Assembly (NCBI GenBank): GCA_030424705.1
Contig: JAUHWJ010000166.1
Coordinates: 1 to 5,583, forward strand
Direction: 5' to 3'
Length of the DNA stretch: 5,583 nucleotides
Origin: Alphaproteobacteria bacterium
GTDB taxonomy: Bacteria > Pseudomonadota > Alphaproteobacteria > Rhodobacterales > Rhodobacteraceae
In this document: in pieces, positions 1 through 4,652 of the stretch
Numbering within the stretch: position 1 is the stretch's first letter
Layout: the number at the start of each line of letters is the position of its first letter
Made by a program: the position numbers and the translations under genes
Notes under the pieces: model-generated
What the model was told of the DNA's origin: nothing
What the model saw: only the letters and a program-made list of their open reading frames with translations
Databases searched by the model: none

Positions 1-1177
1 CGCGCCGTTCGGACGCGACGAGGAACTCGGCAAGGCGCCGGACGCTGGCGCGGCTTTCGGCCGACAGGCCCGAATGATTGGTCAGGCGGAACCCCGGATC
101 GCCCGGCGGGAAGCCCGCGAATTGCGCCGCCCAAGCGTTCATCGCGCCCGCCGAGGCTTCGAGGGTCTCCGCCGATCCGCCGGCGGCTCGCGTCGCCGCA
201 AGGCCGACTGCCTCGGCGGTCAGATTCGTCGAATATCGCATCATGTCCGTCAGGATGTCCGCGAGGGGGCGGCTTTCGACGCGGGCGATCACGTCGGCGA
301 CGGCGGGGGCGGCGCCGGGCTCCGGGGGCGGCAGCCTGAGCCCGGCCTCATCCGCCTGCCGGGCGAAGACCTCCCCGGCGTAGTCTGCCGGGCGGCGGAC
401 TGGGAGCCATCGCCCGCCGTCCCGGGTGAGCGCCGTCGCCGCCACATGCCACGTTTCCGGCGCGCCTCCGAGATAGGCGAAGGCTCCGGGCCCCGAGACG
501 ACGTCATGCGCCTCCACCCGAACCGTGTCAGTCACGGGGCTTAGCGTTTCCGCCCTCGCCTCGACCGAGATCGAGGGGGCTCCGTTCCGCCGCCGCCATT
601 CCACGAAGACGCGGTTGTAGTTCAGGTTCAGGCCGCCGACGGACGGGTTGTAGGCGGCCGTCTCCGGTTGCGTAGGGTCGATCCGCTCAATCGCGGGAAG
701 GAGCCCTGCATCGACCAGGAACCGGCCGGATACGGAGCCGAGCCCGGCCTCCCTTGCCCGAAAGGCGAGGAGGTCCAGCGCCTCGCTGTCGGTCTCCGGG
801 TCTCCGCCGCCCTGGAGAACGAGATCGCCCGAGAGCGCGCCGCCCTCGAGCGTCCCGCTGGCGACGAGACGCGTCTCGAACCTGTGATCCGGGCCGAGCG
901 AATCCAGCGCATAGACGGCGGTCGGCGCCTTGGCCACGGAGGCGAGCGGGAGCGGCAGGTCCGCCTCGCCCCCTTCGAGAGGCGCCCCCGTCTCGAGGTC
1001 GACGACGATGAAGGCGATGGTTCCGGACAGCCCTGCTTCCGCCACCAGCGTCAGCGCATCGGGCGCCCGCGCCTCGGGGCGCGGCGTCGGGAGGGGGGAG
1101 GCGTCCGGCGCTGTCGCCTCCGCGCTCCAGCCCGCCAGTAGGCATGGGAGCAGGAACAGCGCGCGAAGCCGGATCAT
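1..1177 (-). CDS. dacB: D-alanyl-D-alanine carboxypeptidase/endopeptidase, PBP4 family (peptidase S13), 3' end cut by window
   Basis: Periplasmic penicillin-binding protein that trims or cleaves peptidoglycan peptide cross-links. The frame opens with ATG at 1177-1175 and stays open for 392 codons to the left edge. Residues 1-20 form a basic, hydrophobic signal peptide ([16 protein letters not shown]). The active-site SxxK box is S80-V-A-K83, within [15 protein letters not shown]. The PBP4-typical GGGDP is at 123-127 and the SxN box is S316-T-N318 (RYSTNLTAE). At 367-372 the sequence reads NHSGLS where the family usually has DGSGLS. The KTG box and roughly the last 90-100 residues must lie outside the window, judged from the usual length near 480. 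The start overlaps the nadD stop as ATGA, which suggests translational coupling, and a G-rich tract with GGGGA lies six bases upstream. Family assignment is firm; the choice of dacB over a paralogue is inference. Confidence 0.9.
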   Translation of the reverse strand, partial: MIRLRALFLLPCLLAGWSAEATAPDASPLPTPRPEARAPDALTLVAEAGLSGTIAFIVVDLETGAPLEGGEADLPLPLASVAKAPTAVYALDSLGPDHRFETRLVASGTLEGGALSGDLVLQGGGDPETDSEALDLLAFRAREAGLGSVSGRFLVDAGLLPAIERIDPTQPETAAYNPSVGGLNLNYNRVFVEWRRRNGAPSISVEARAETLSPVTDTVRVEAHDVVSGPGAFAYLGGAPETWHVAATALTRDGGRWLPVRRPADYAGEVFARQADEAGLRLPPPEPGAAPAVADVIARVESRPLADILTDMMRYSTNLTAEAVGLAATRAAGGSAETLEASAGAMNAWAAQFAGFPPGDPGFRLTNHSGLSAESRASVRRLAEFLVASERR

Positions 1178-1770
1178 GGCCAATCCCCCCGCGCGCGGAT
1201 TGCGGTAGATGAGGCCGGCGAGGTTGCGCCCGTGACGAGCGCCCAAGCCGGCGCGCGGGCATGGGAGAGACGCGCCGCCTCCGCTCCCTTCAGCCGGTAT
1301 CGGCGGAAGGCGCGCGCGGCCGGGGCCAGGCGCGCCTTCGCCGCGGCGCCCGGCCGGGCTATCACGCCCACGGGCACGGTCTCCATGATCCAGCGCCAAT
1401 CTTCCCAGAGATGGAAGGTCATAAGATTGTCCGCCCCCATGAGCCAGGTGAAGCGCACCCCCGGATGAAGACGGCGAAGCGCAGCGAGCGTATCGGCAGT
1501 ATAGCGCGTTCCGAGCTCGGCCTCCACGCCCGTCGCCTCGATCCGGTCGTCTCCGATCAGCGCCTGGCAGGCGGCGAGCCGGCGAGCCATTGGGGCCGGC
1601 CCCCGCGCCTTCAGCGGGTTTCCGGGGGAGACGAGCCACCAGACTCGGTTGAACCGGAACCGGCGCAGCGCCTGACGCGTGATGTGGAGATGCCCCTCGT
1701 GAGGCGGATCGAAAGAGCCGCCGAGAAGCCCGATGCGATAGCCGGGCGGAGCTTCCGGCCCGCTATTCAT
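1174..1770 (-). CDS. nadD: Nicotinate-nucleotide adenylyltransferase (NaMN adenylyltransferase)
   Basis: Cytoplasmic enzyme that joins nicotinate mononucleotide and ATP to give deamido-NAD, the penultimate step of NAD synthesis. The 198-residue product has the nucleotidyltransferase motif [11 protein letters not shown] at 17-27, including the (T/H)xGH element. It also has SPGNPLK at 48-54, GTRYTADTL at 87-95, MGADNL at 111-116 and the C-terminal ASSTAIR at 186-192, which matches the family's (I)SSTxIR. Length and motif order are normal for NadD. The start is fixed: an in-frame TGA lies seven codons upstream (1791-1789) with no other start codon between, and GAGG sits five bases before the ATG. 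The stop overlaps the start of the downstream PBP4 gene by ATGA. An intrinsic terminator separates it from amtB upstream, so it should have its own promoter within 1771-1866. Confidence 0.96.
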   Translation of the reverse strand: MNSGPEAPPGYRIGLLGGSFDPPHEGHLHITRQALRRFRFNRVWWLVSPGNPLKARGPAPMARRLAACQALIGDDRIEATGVEAELGTRYTADTLAALRRLHPGVRFTWLMGADNLMTFHLWEDWRWIMETVPVGVIARPGAAAKARLAPAARAFRRYRLKGAEAARLSHARAPAWALVTGATSPASSTAIRARGDWP

Positions 1771-1792
1771 CGGCGCCTCATAGAGTGGTCAT
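1767..1792 (-). other. Possible leader mini-ORF cascade overlapping the nadD start
   Basis: Reading leftward, ATG ACC ACT CTA TGA (1792-1778) is followed by ATG AGG CGC CGA TGA (1781-1767). Each stop overlaps the next ATG as ATGA, and the second stop overlaps the nadD ATG at 1770. The first ATG has GGGAG seven bases upstream, a usable Shine-Dalgarno. The encoded peptides are MTTL and MRRR. The arrangement is seen directly; translation and any role in nadD expression are conjecture, and chance is a real alternative in so short a stretch. Confidence 0.25.
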
Positions 1793-1822
1793 TGGCGCGC
1801 TCCCGCCCGGTCTTTCGACCGC

Positions 1823-1851
1823 ATCTCGGCGAAGGGGGGCGACAAAGTCAA
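1823..1851 (-). promoter_or_regulatory. Weak candidate sigma-70-type promoter for nadD
   Basis: TTGACT at 1851-1846 is a good -35 hexamer. A 17-base spacer leads to CGAGAT (1828-1823), a poor -10 match with only its last two bases canonical. It sits between the amtB terminator and nadD, where a promoter is required. The perfect palindrome CGTCGCGACG (1852-1861) abuts the -35 upstream. Just downstream, CGGTC-GAAA-GACCG (1821-1808) could form a small GNRA-capped hairpin in the leader. Only the -35 hexamer is persuasive. Confidence 0.25.
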
Positions 1852-1866
1852 CGTCGCGACGGGACG

Positions 1867-1896
1867 AACAAAAAGCCCGGGCCTTCCGGCCCGGGC
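1867..1896 (-). terminator. Intrinsic (Rho-independent) terminator of glnK-amtB
   Basis: On the minus strand the perfect 9-bp stem GCCCGGGCC / GGCCCGGGC (1896-1888 and 1883-1875) closes a GGAA tetraloop of GNRA type. It is followed at once by TTTTTGTT (1874-1867). It begins 45 bases after the amtB stop and isolates nadD from that operon. The T-tract exists only on this strand, which sets the direction. Confidence 0.93.
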
Positions 1897-1902
1897 GAGT
1901 GA

Positions 1903-1923
1903 GGGCGGCGCGCCACGCCGCCC
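1903..1923 (-). other. Second stem-loop just after amtB, in tandem with the terminator
   Basis: Arms GGGCGGCG (1923-1916 on the minus strand) and CGCCGCCC (1910-1903) form a perfect 8-bp stem around a 5-base loop. The stem starts 18 bases after the amtB stop and 6 bases before the terminator stem. It has no T-tract of its own, so it is more likely an RNA 3'-end stabiliser or pausing element than a separate terminator. The structure is seen in the sequence; the role is inferred. Confidence 0.6.
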
Positions 1924-1941
1924 CGGGGATCCTGTGAGAGA

Positions 1942-3282
1942 TCAGCCGATCTGCGAGCCCTTGCCGAATTCGGGATAGGCCTCCATGCCCAGTTCGGTCA
2001 TGTCGAGGCCGTTGACCTCGTCCTCCGGGCTGACGCGGATGCCCATCGTCGCCTTGAGGATCAACCATACCGCCGAGGACACCGCGAAGACGAAGACGCC
2101 GACCGTGACGATGGAGATCAGCTGTACGCTTAGCGACGCGTCGCCGTTGGTGAACACCACCGCGATGGTGCCCCAGATGCCGGCGAAGAGGTGGACCGGG
2201 ATGGCGCCGACAACGTCGTCGATCTTCATCTTGTCGAGGAAGGGCACCGCGAAGACCACGATCGCACCGCCGACCGCGCCGATAAGGAGCGCCGCCCCGA
2301 GAGAGGGAGTCAGCGGCTCGGCGGTGATGGAGACGAGGCCGGCCAGCGCCCCGTTCAGCACCATCGTGAGATCGACCTTCTTGTAGAGAACCTGGGTCAG
2401 GATCAGCGCCGCGATGGAGCCGCCCGCCGCAGCGATGTTGGTGTTGCCGAAGATGCGGCTGATGTCCGCCACGTTGCCCGCCGAGTTCATGTAGAGTTGC
2501 GAGCCGCCGTTGAAGCCGAACCAGCCGAGCCAGAGGATGAATGTCCCGAGCGTCGCGAGCGTGAGGTTGGAGCCCGGCATCGGCGTGACGCGGCCGTCCT
2601 TGTACTTGCCGAGACGCGCCCCGAGGATCAGCGCGCCGGCGAGCGCCGCCCAGCCGCCCACGGAATGGACGACGGTGGAGCCTGCGAAGTCGAGAAAGCC
2701 CATCTCGTTCAGCCAGCCGCCGCCCCACTTCCAGGAGGCCTGGATCGGGTAGATGAGCCCCGTCAGGACAGCGGTGAAGATTAGGAACGGCCAGAGTTTG
2801 ATCCGCTCAGCGAGGGCGCCGGAAACGATCGAGGCTGTCGCGGCGCAGAACATCAGCTGGAAGAAGAAGTCCGAGCCGACGGAGGCGTAGGACAAGTCCG
2901 GCTCCGTATCGGCGAGGCCGACCGGATCGAGCGACGTCAGGCTGAAGGCGCCGAGGTAGTTGGTGATCGTCCAACCGTCGCCCGGATACATCAGGTTGTA
3001 GCCGACGAGGTAATAGAGAACAGCCGCGAAGCCGAAGAGCGCCATGTTCTTCGTCAGCTGCATTGTAACGTTCTTGGAACGCACGAGGCCCGCCTCGAGC
3101 ATGGCGAAGCCGCAGGCCATGAACATCACGAGGAAGCCCATGACGAGGAACATGAACGTGTTGAAAATGTAGCCGATCTCGCCAGCGATAGGCGGATTGG
3201 GCTCCTGCGCCAGCGCCGGGGTGGCGAGCGCCGCGATGCTCAGCGCCGCGGCGGCGGCGGCGCGCGTGAACGTGTTGTTCAT
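1942..3282 (-). CDS. amtB: Ammonium transporter, Amt/MEP/Rh family
   Basis: Inner-membrane trimeric channel that takes up ammonium when it is scarce. The 446-residue product starts with a signal peptide (basic residue R7, alanine-rich core, ALA-Q cut near 25/26), as is usual for proteobacterial AmtB, followed by about 11 hydrophobic segments. By alignment with E. coli AmtB I place the pore residues as follows: Phe gate F145 and F257, W186, D198, the twin histidines H206 and H364, and S261. The family signature runs from D198-FAGSTVVHSVGG to the arginine at 223. The tail GIRVSPEDEVNGLD...EAYPEF (414-439) is the conserved cytoplasmic region through which GlnK blocks the pore. An in-frame extension to 3375 would overlap glnK and lacks homology, so the ATG at 3282 before the signal peptide is preferred. 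The Shine-Dalgarno is not ideal (AGGGG, 11 bases away). It lies 32 bp after glnK in the same unit. Confidence 0.97.
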   Translation of the reverse strand: MNNTFTRAAAAAALSIAALATPALAQEPNPPIAGEIGYIFNTFMFLVMGFLVMFMACGFAMLEAGLVRSKNVTMQLTKNMALFGFAAVLYYLVGYNLMYPGDGWTITNYLGAFSLTSLDPVGLADTEPDLSYASVGSDFFFQLMFCAATASIVSGALAERIKLWPFLIFTAVLTGLIYPIQASWKWGGGWLNEMGFLDFAGSTVVHSVGGWAALAGALILGARLGKYKDGRVTPMPGSNLTLATLGTFILWLGWFGFNGGSQLYMNSAGNVADISRIFGNTNIAAAGGSIAALILTQVLYKKVDLTMVLNGALAGLVSITAEPLTPSLGAALLIGAVGGAIVVFAVPFLDKMKIDDVVGAIPVHLFAGIWGTIAVVFTNGDASLSVQLISIVTVGVFVFAVSSAVWLILKATMGIRVSPEDEVNGLDMTELGMEAYPEFGKGSQIG

Positions 3283-3314
3283 CCTGGATTTTTCCCCTGT
3301 CAGAATTGAGCGCG

Positions 3315-3653
3315 TCACAGCGCGTCCTCGCCCTGCTCGCCCGTCCGGACGCGCACGGCCTGTTCGATGTCCCATACGAAGATCTTGCCGTCGCCGATCT
3401 TGCCGGTGCGCGCCGTCTTCGCGATCGTCTCGACGATCTTCTCCGCCTCGCCGTCCGGGCAGGCGATCTCGAGCCGGATCTTCGGAACGAAGTTCACGAC
3501 ATACTCAGCGCCGCGATAGATTTCGGTGTGGCCGCTCTGCCGGCCGTATCCCTTCACCTCGGAGACCATGAGGCCTTGAACGCCGATCGCGGTCAGGGCT
3601 TCGCGCACTTCTTCGAGCTTGAAGGGTTTCAGAACTGCTGTGACGAGCTTCAT
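3315..3653 (-). CDS. glnK: Nitrogen regulatory protein PII (GlnK type)
   Basis: Small trimeric signal protein that senses ATP/ADP and 2-oxoglutarate, is uridylylated when nitrogen is limiting, and binds AmtB to shut it when ammonium returns. The 112-residue length is standard. The N-terminus MKLVTAVLKPFKLEEVREAL is the conserved PII start. The T-loop (about 37-55) is intact, with IYRGAEY at 45-51 and Tyr51, the uridylylation site. The second PII signature, TGKIGDGKIFV, spans 83-93. The frame is open upstream to an ATG at 3767, but that extension has no PII character and overlies the sigma-54 promoter. The ATG at 3653, with GAGGGA just upstream, is the right start. It is named GlnK rather than GlnB because it directly precedes amtB; the sequence alone does not separate the two paralogues. 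Confidence 0.95.
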   Translation of the reverse strand: MKLVTAVLKPFKLEEVREALTAIGVQGLMVSEVKGYGRQSGHTEIYRGAEYVVNFVPKIRLEIACPDGEAEKIVETIAKTARTGKIGDGKIFVWDIEQAVRVRTGEQGEDAL

Positions 3654-3657
3654 CTTG

Positions 3658-3663
3658 TCCCTC
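3658..3663 (-). promoter_or_regulatory. Ribosome binding site that fixes the glnK start
   Basis: GAGGGA at 3663-3658 lies four bases before the ATG at 3653. It supports this start over the longer in-frame ATG at 3767, which would put the sigma-54 promoter inside the coding sequence. Confidence 0.8.
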
Positions 3664-3705
3664 TTTCGCGCGCGCTGCTGGCGGGCGCGCTTCCGACGGG
3701 ATAGA

Positions 3706-3721
3706 TGCAAAGCTTGTGCCA
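3706..3721 (-). promoter_or_regulatory. Sigma-54 (RpoN) -24/-12 promoter of glnK-amtB
   Basis: Minus-strand TGGCACAAGCTTTGCA matches the consensus TGGCACR-N4-TTGCW at every specified position, with exact spacing between the GG and GC doublets. Counting from the -12 base (3707), transcription should begin near 3695, giving a leader of about 42 bases before the glnK ATG. Sigma-54 promoters need an ATP-dependent enhancer-binding activator. For glnK-amtB in proteobacteria this is usually NtrC, so expression should rise under nitrogen limitation. The match is direct; the activator is inferred. Confidence 0.93.
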
Positions 3722-3755
3722 ATTTGCCGAAAAACTGCCGAGACGGGATATAGTA

Positions 3756-3768
3756 TAATTTTTTCATA
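3756..3768 (-). promoter_or_regulatory. Candidate IHF binding site upstream of the glnK promoter
   Basis: Minus-strand TATGAAAAAATTA matches the IHF consensus WATCAA-N4-TTR at eight of nine specified positions (G replaces C at the fourth). It is centred near -67 relative to the predicted start, in an AT-rich patch that stands out from the GC-rich surroundings. DNA bending here would bring an upstream activator to sigma-54 polymerase, as known at other NtrC- and NifA-type promoters. Short A-tracts can mimic IHF sites by chance. Confidence 0.5.
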
Positions 3769-3769
3769 G

Positions 3770-3815
3770 GCTTGACTGGAGGGCGCTTTCGTGGGCGGCG
3801 TCGCTCCGGTCAAGC
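3770..3815. repeat. Inverted repeat in the glnK upstream region
   Basis: On the plus strand, GCTTGACTGGA (3770-3780) and TCCGGTCAAGC (3805-3815) are inverted copies matching at 10 of 11 positions. They are separated by 24 bases and their centres are 35 bp apart. The repeat lies between the IHF-like site and the upstream palindrome, about -80 to -115 from the predicted start. It could be a pair of protein sites or a stem-loop in read-through RNA. No T-tract follows it on the minus strand, so it is not an obvious terminator. Confidence 0.5.
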
Positions 3816-3826
3816 AGTCAGATTTT

Positions 3827-3842
3827 CCGCCTATTCAGGCGG
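3827..3842. promoter_or_regulatory. 16-bp palindrome, possible activator (NtrC-like) site
   Basis: CCGCCT-ATTC-AGGCGG is a perfect 6-bp inverted repeat with a 4-base centre, about 140 bp upstream of the predicted sigma-54 start. That is a common position for an enhancer. It has the dyad layout of NtrC sites (arms with a short AT-rich centre), but the bases differ from the enteric TGCACC-N5-GGTGCA type. The alternative is a hairpin 18 bases after the amidotransferase stop, acting as a weak terminator; however, AAAA rather than a T-tract follows it on the minus strand. Confidence 0.4.
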
Positions 3843-3858
3843 CGAGATTCTTCGTCTG

Positions 3859-3881
3859 CCTATTTCTTATGCATAAATAGG
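3859..3881. repeat. AT-rich overlapping dyads at the end of the amidotransferase gene
   Basis: CCTATTT (3859-3865) and AAATAGG (3875-3881) are perfect inverted copies. Overlapping them is the perfect 10-bp palindrome TTATGCATAA (3867-3876). They cover the stop codon and the last codons (Met-His-Lys-Lys) of the upstream gene. They may be a low-stability hairpin or a protein site; nothing further can be said. Confidence 0.3.
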
Positions 3882-4594
3882 AAATCGCGAAACCAGCGGG
3901 CGGCCCAGTCGCCGTCATGCGGCCCTTCCGGCCCGGCGAGCCCCTCGAGCGCCCGATCCGCGACCGCGGGCGGGAAGGACGCGCCGCGGCGGAGCGCAAT
4001 GAGTTCCCGCGCGAAGGCTGTGGTGAATTCTGGATGCGGCTGGATCGAGATCGCCCAGGGCCGCTCCGGGTCGCCATAGGCGAGCATCGCGTTCTCGCAG
4101 AACGGCGAGGCTGCGAGCCGCGTCGCCTCTGGCGGCGTCGCGACGACCTGATCCTGATGCACCGCGGGGAGGGAGAGCCGCTCCGGCGTGTCCGCCATCC
4201 ATCCGGGCCGCGCGACGGTCTTGTATTCGTGGAGCCCGAGGCCCCAGCCCTTCTCCGACTTCACGGCCCGCCCGCCGAGCGCCTCCGCCATGATCTGGTG
4301 GCCGAAACAGACGCCGATCATCGGAACGCGGGCGGCGGCGGCGTCCCGTATGAAAGCCTTGAGCGGCGGGATGAAGGCGTGATCCTCATATACGCCGTGT
4401 TTCGAGCCCGAGATGATCCAGCCGTCCGCCGCCCCCGGTCCGTCGGGAAACTCGCCTTCGACGACGCGCCAGCCTTCCACGGTGAAGGGCTCGCCCGACT
4501 GCGCGAGGAGTGTGGCGAAGAACCGGTCATACTGGCCCCAATCCTGAGCCAGCTCGTCCGCCGTCAATCCGGCGATCAGCACCCCGATCCGCAT
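3860..4594 (-). CDS. Stand-alone class I glutamine amidotransferase (GMP synthase-like GATase domain)
   Basis: A 244-residue cytoplasmic protein made of one class I glutaminase fold. The nucleophile elbow is GVCFGHQ (94-100) with Cys96. The other triad members are His187 and Glu189 in the motif QPHPEF (185-190), so all catalytic residues are present. An oxyanion-loop-type ISGSKHGVYED (61-71) precedes the nucleophile. There is no fused or adjacent synthetase domain to receive ammonia, unlike GuaA, CarA or TrpG. The family of lone GMP-synthase-like GATases is widespread, but its substrates are mostly unknown; hydrolysis of a gamma-glutamyl compound is one possibility. The start at 4594 has GGGAGGA four bases upstream. 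The gene lies 58 bp after the LysR gene and 206 bp before glnK, which hints at a nitrogen role. That link is positional only. Confidence 0.9.
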   Translation of the reverse strand: MRIGVLIAGLTADELAQDWGQYDRFFATLLAQSGEPFTVEGWRVVEGEFPDGPGAADGWIISGSKHGVYEDHAFIPPLKAFIRDAAAARVPMIGVCFGHQIMAEALGGRAVKSEKGWGLGLHEYKTVARPGWMADTPERLSLPAVHQDQVVATPPEATRLAASPFCENAMLAYGDPERPWAISIQPHPEFTTAFARELIALRRGASFPPAVADRALEGLAGPEGPHDGDWAARWFRDFLFMHKK

Positions 4595-4598
4595 ACAT

Positions 4599-4605
4599 TC
4601 CTCCC
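4599..4605 (-). promoter_or_regulatory. Strong ribosome binding site of the amidotransferase gene
   Basis: GGGAGGA at 4605-4599 lies four bases before the ATG at 4594, supporting that start and efficient translation. An earlier ATG (4598-4596) is out of frame and too close to the site. Confidence 0.75.
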
Positions 4606-4652
4606 GCTTTGCGCAACTCCTCTATCCGCGCGGCGCATCGCCGAAAAGAGGG

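Noticed and set aside
687..1262. Minus-strand open frame of 191 codons at the left end
   Set aside because: It is a shifted frame of the PBP4 gene. The true frame carries a signal peptide, SVAK and STN boxes and continues to the window edge.
1261..1902. Plus-strand open frame of 213 codons opposite nadD
   Set aside because: It is antisense to a complete NadD with all motifs, has low-complexity Arg-rich composition, and runs through the amtB terminator.
1778..2728. Long minus-strand open frame (316 codons) inside amtB
   Set aside because: It is a shifted-frame shadow of amtB, very rich in Arg and Gly with no recognisable domain. The amtB frame has complete family motifs.
3243..3263. GCG/GCC-rich trinucleotide run at the amtB 5' end
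   Set aside because: It encodes the alanine-rich core of the signal peptide, so coding content explains it.
3283..3375. N-terminal extension of amtB to an ATG at 3375
   Set aside because: It would overlap the end of glnK and place an Arg-rich stretch before a clear signal peptide that begins at 3282.
3754..3759. Perfect TATAAT on the plus strand
   Set aside because: No -35 element lies at a suitable distance, and there is no plus-strand gene to transcribe. It is better explained as part of the AT-rich region upstream of glnK.
3654..3767. N-terminal extension of glnK to the ATG at 3767
   Set aside because: The extension has no PII similarity and overlies the sigma-54 promoter. The ATG at 3653 has a good Shine-Dalgarno and the conserved PII N-terminus.
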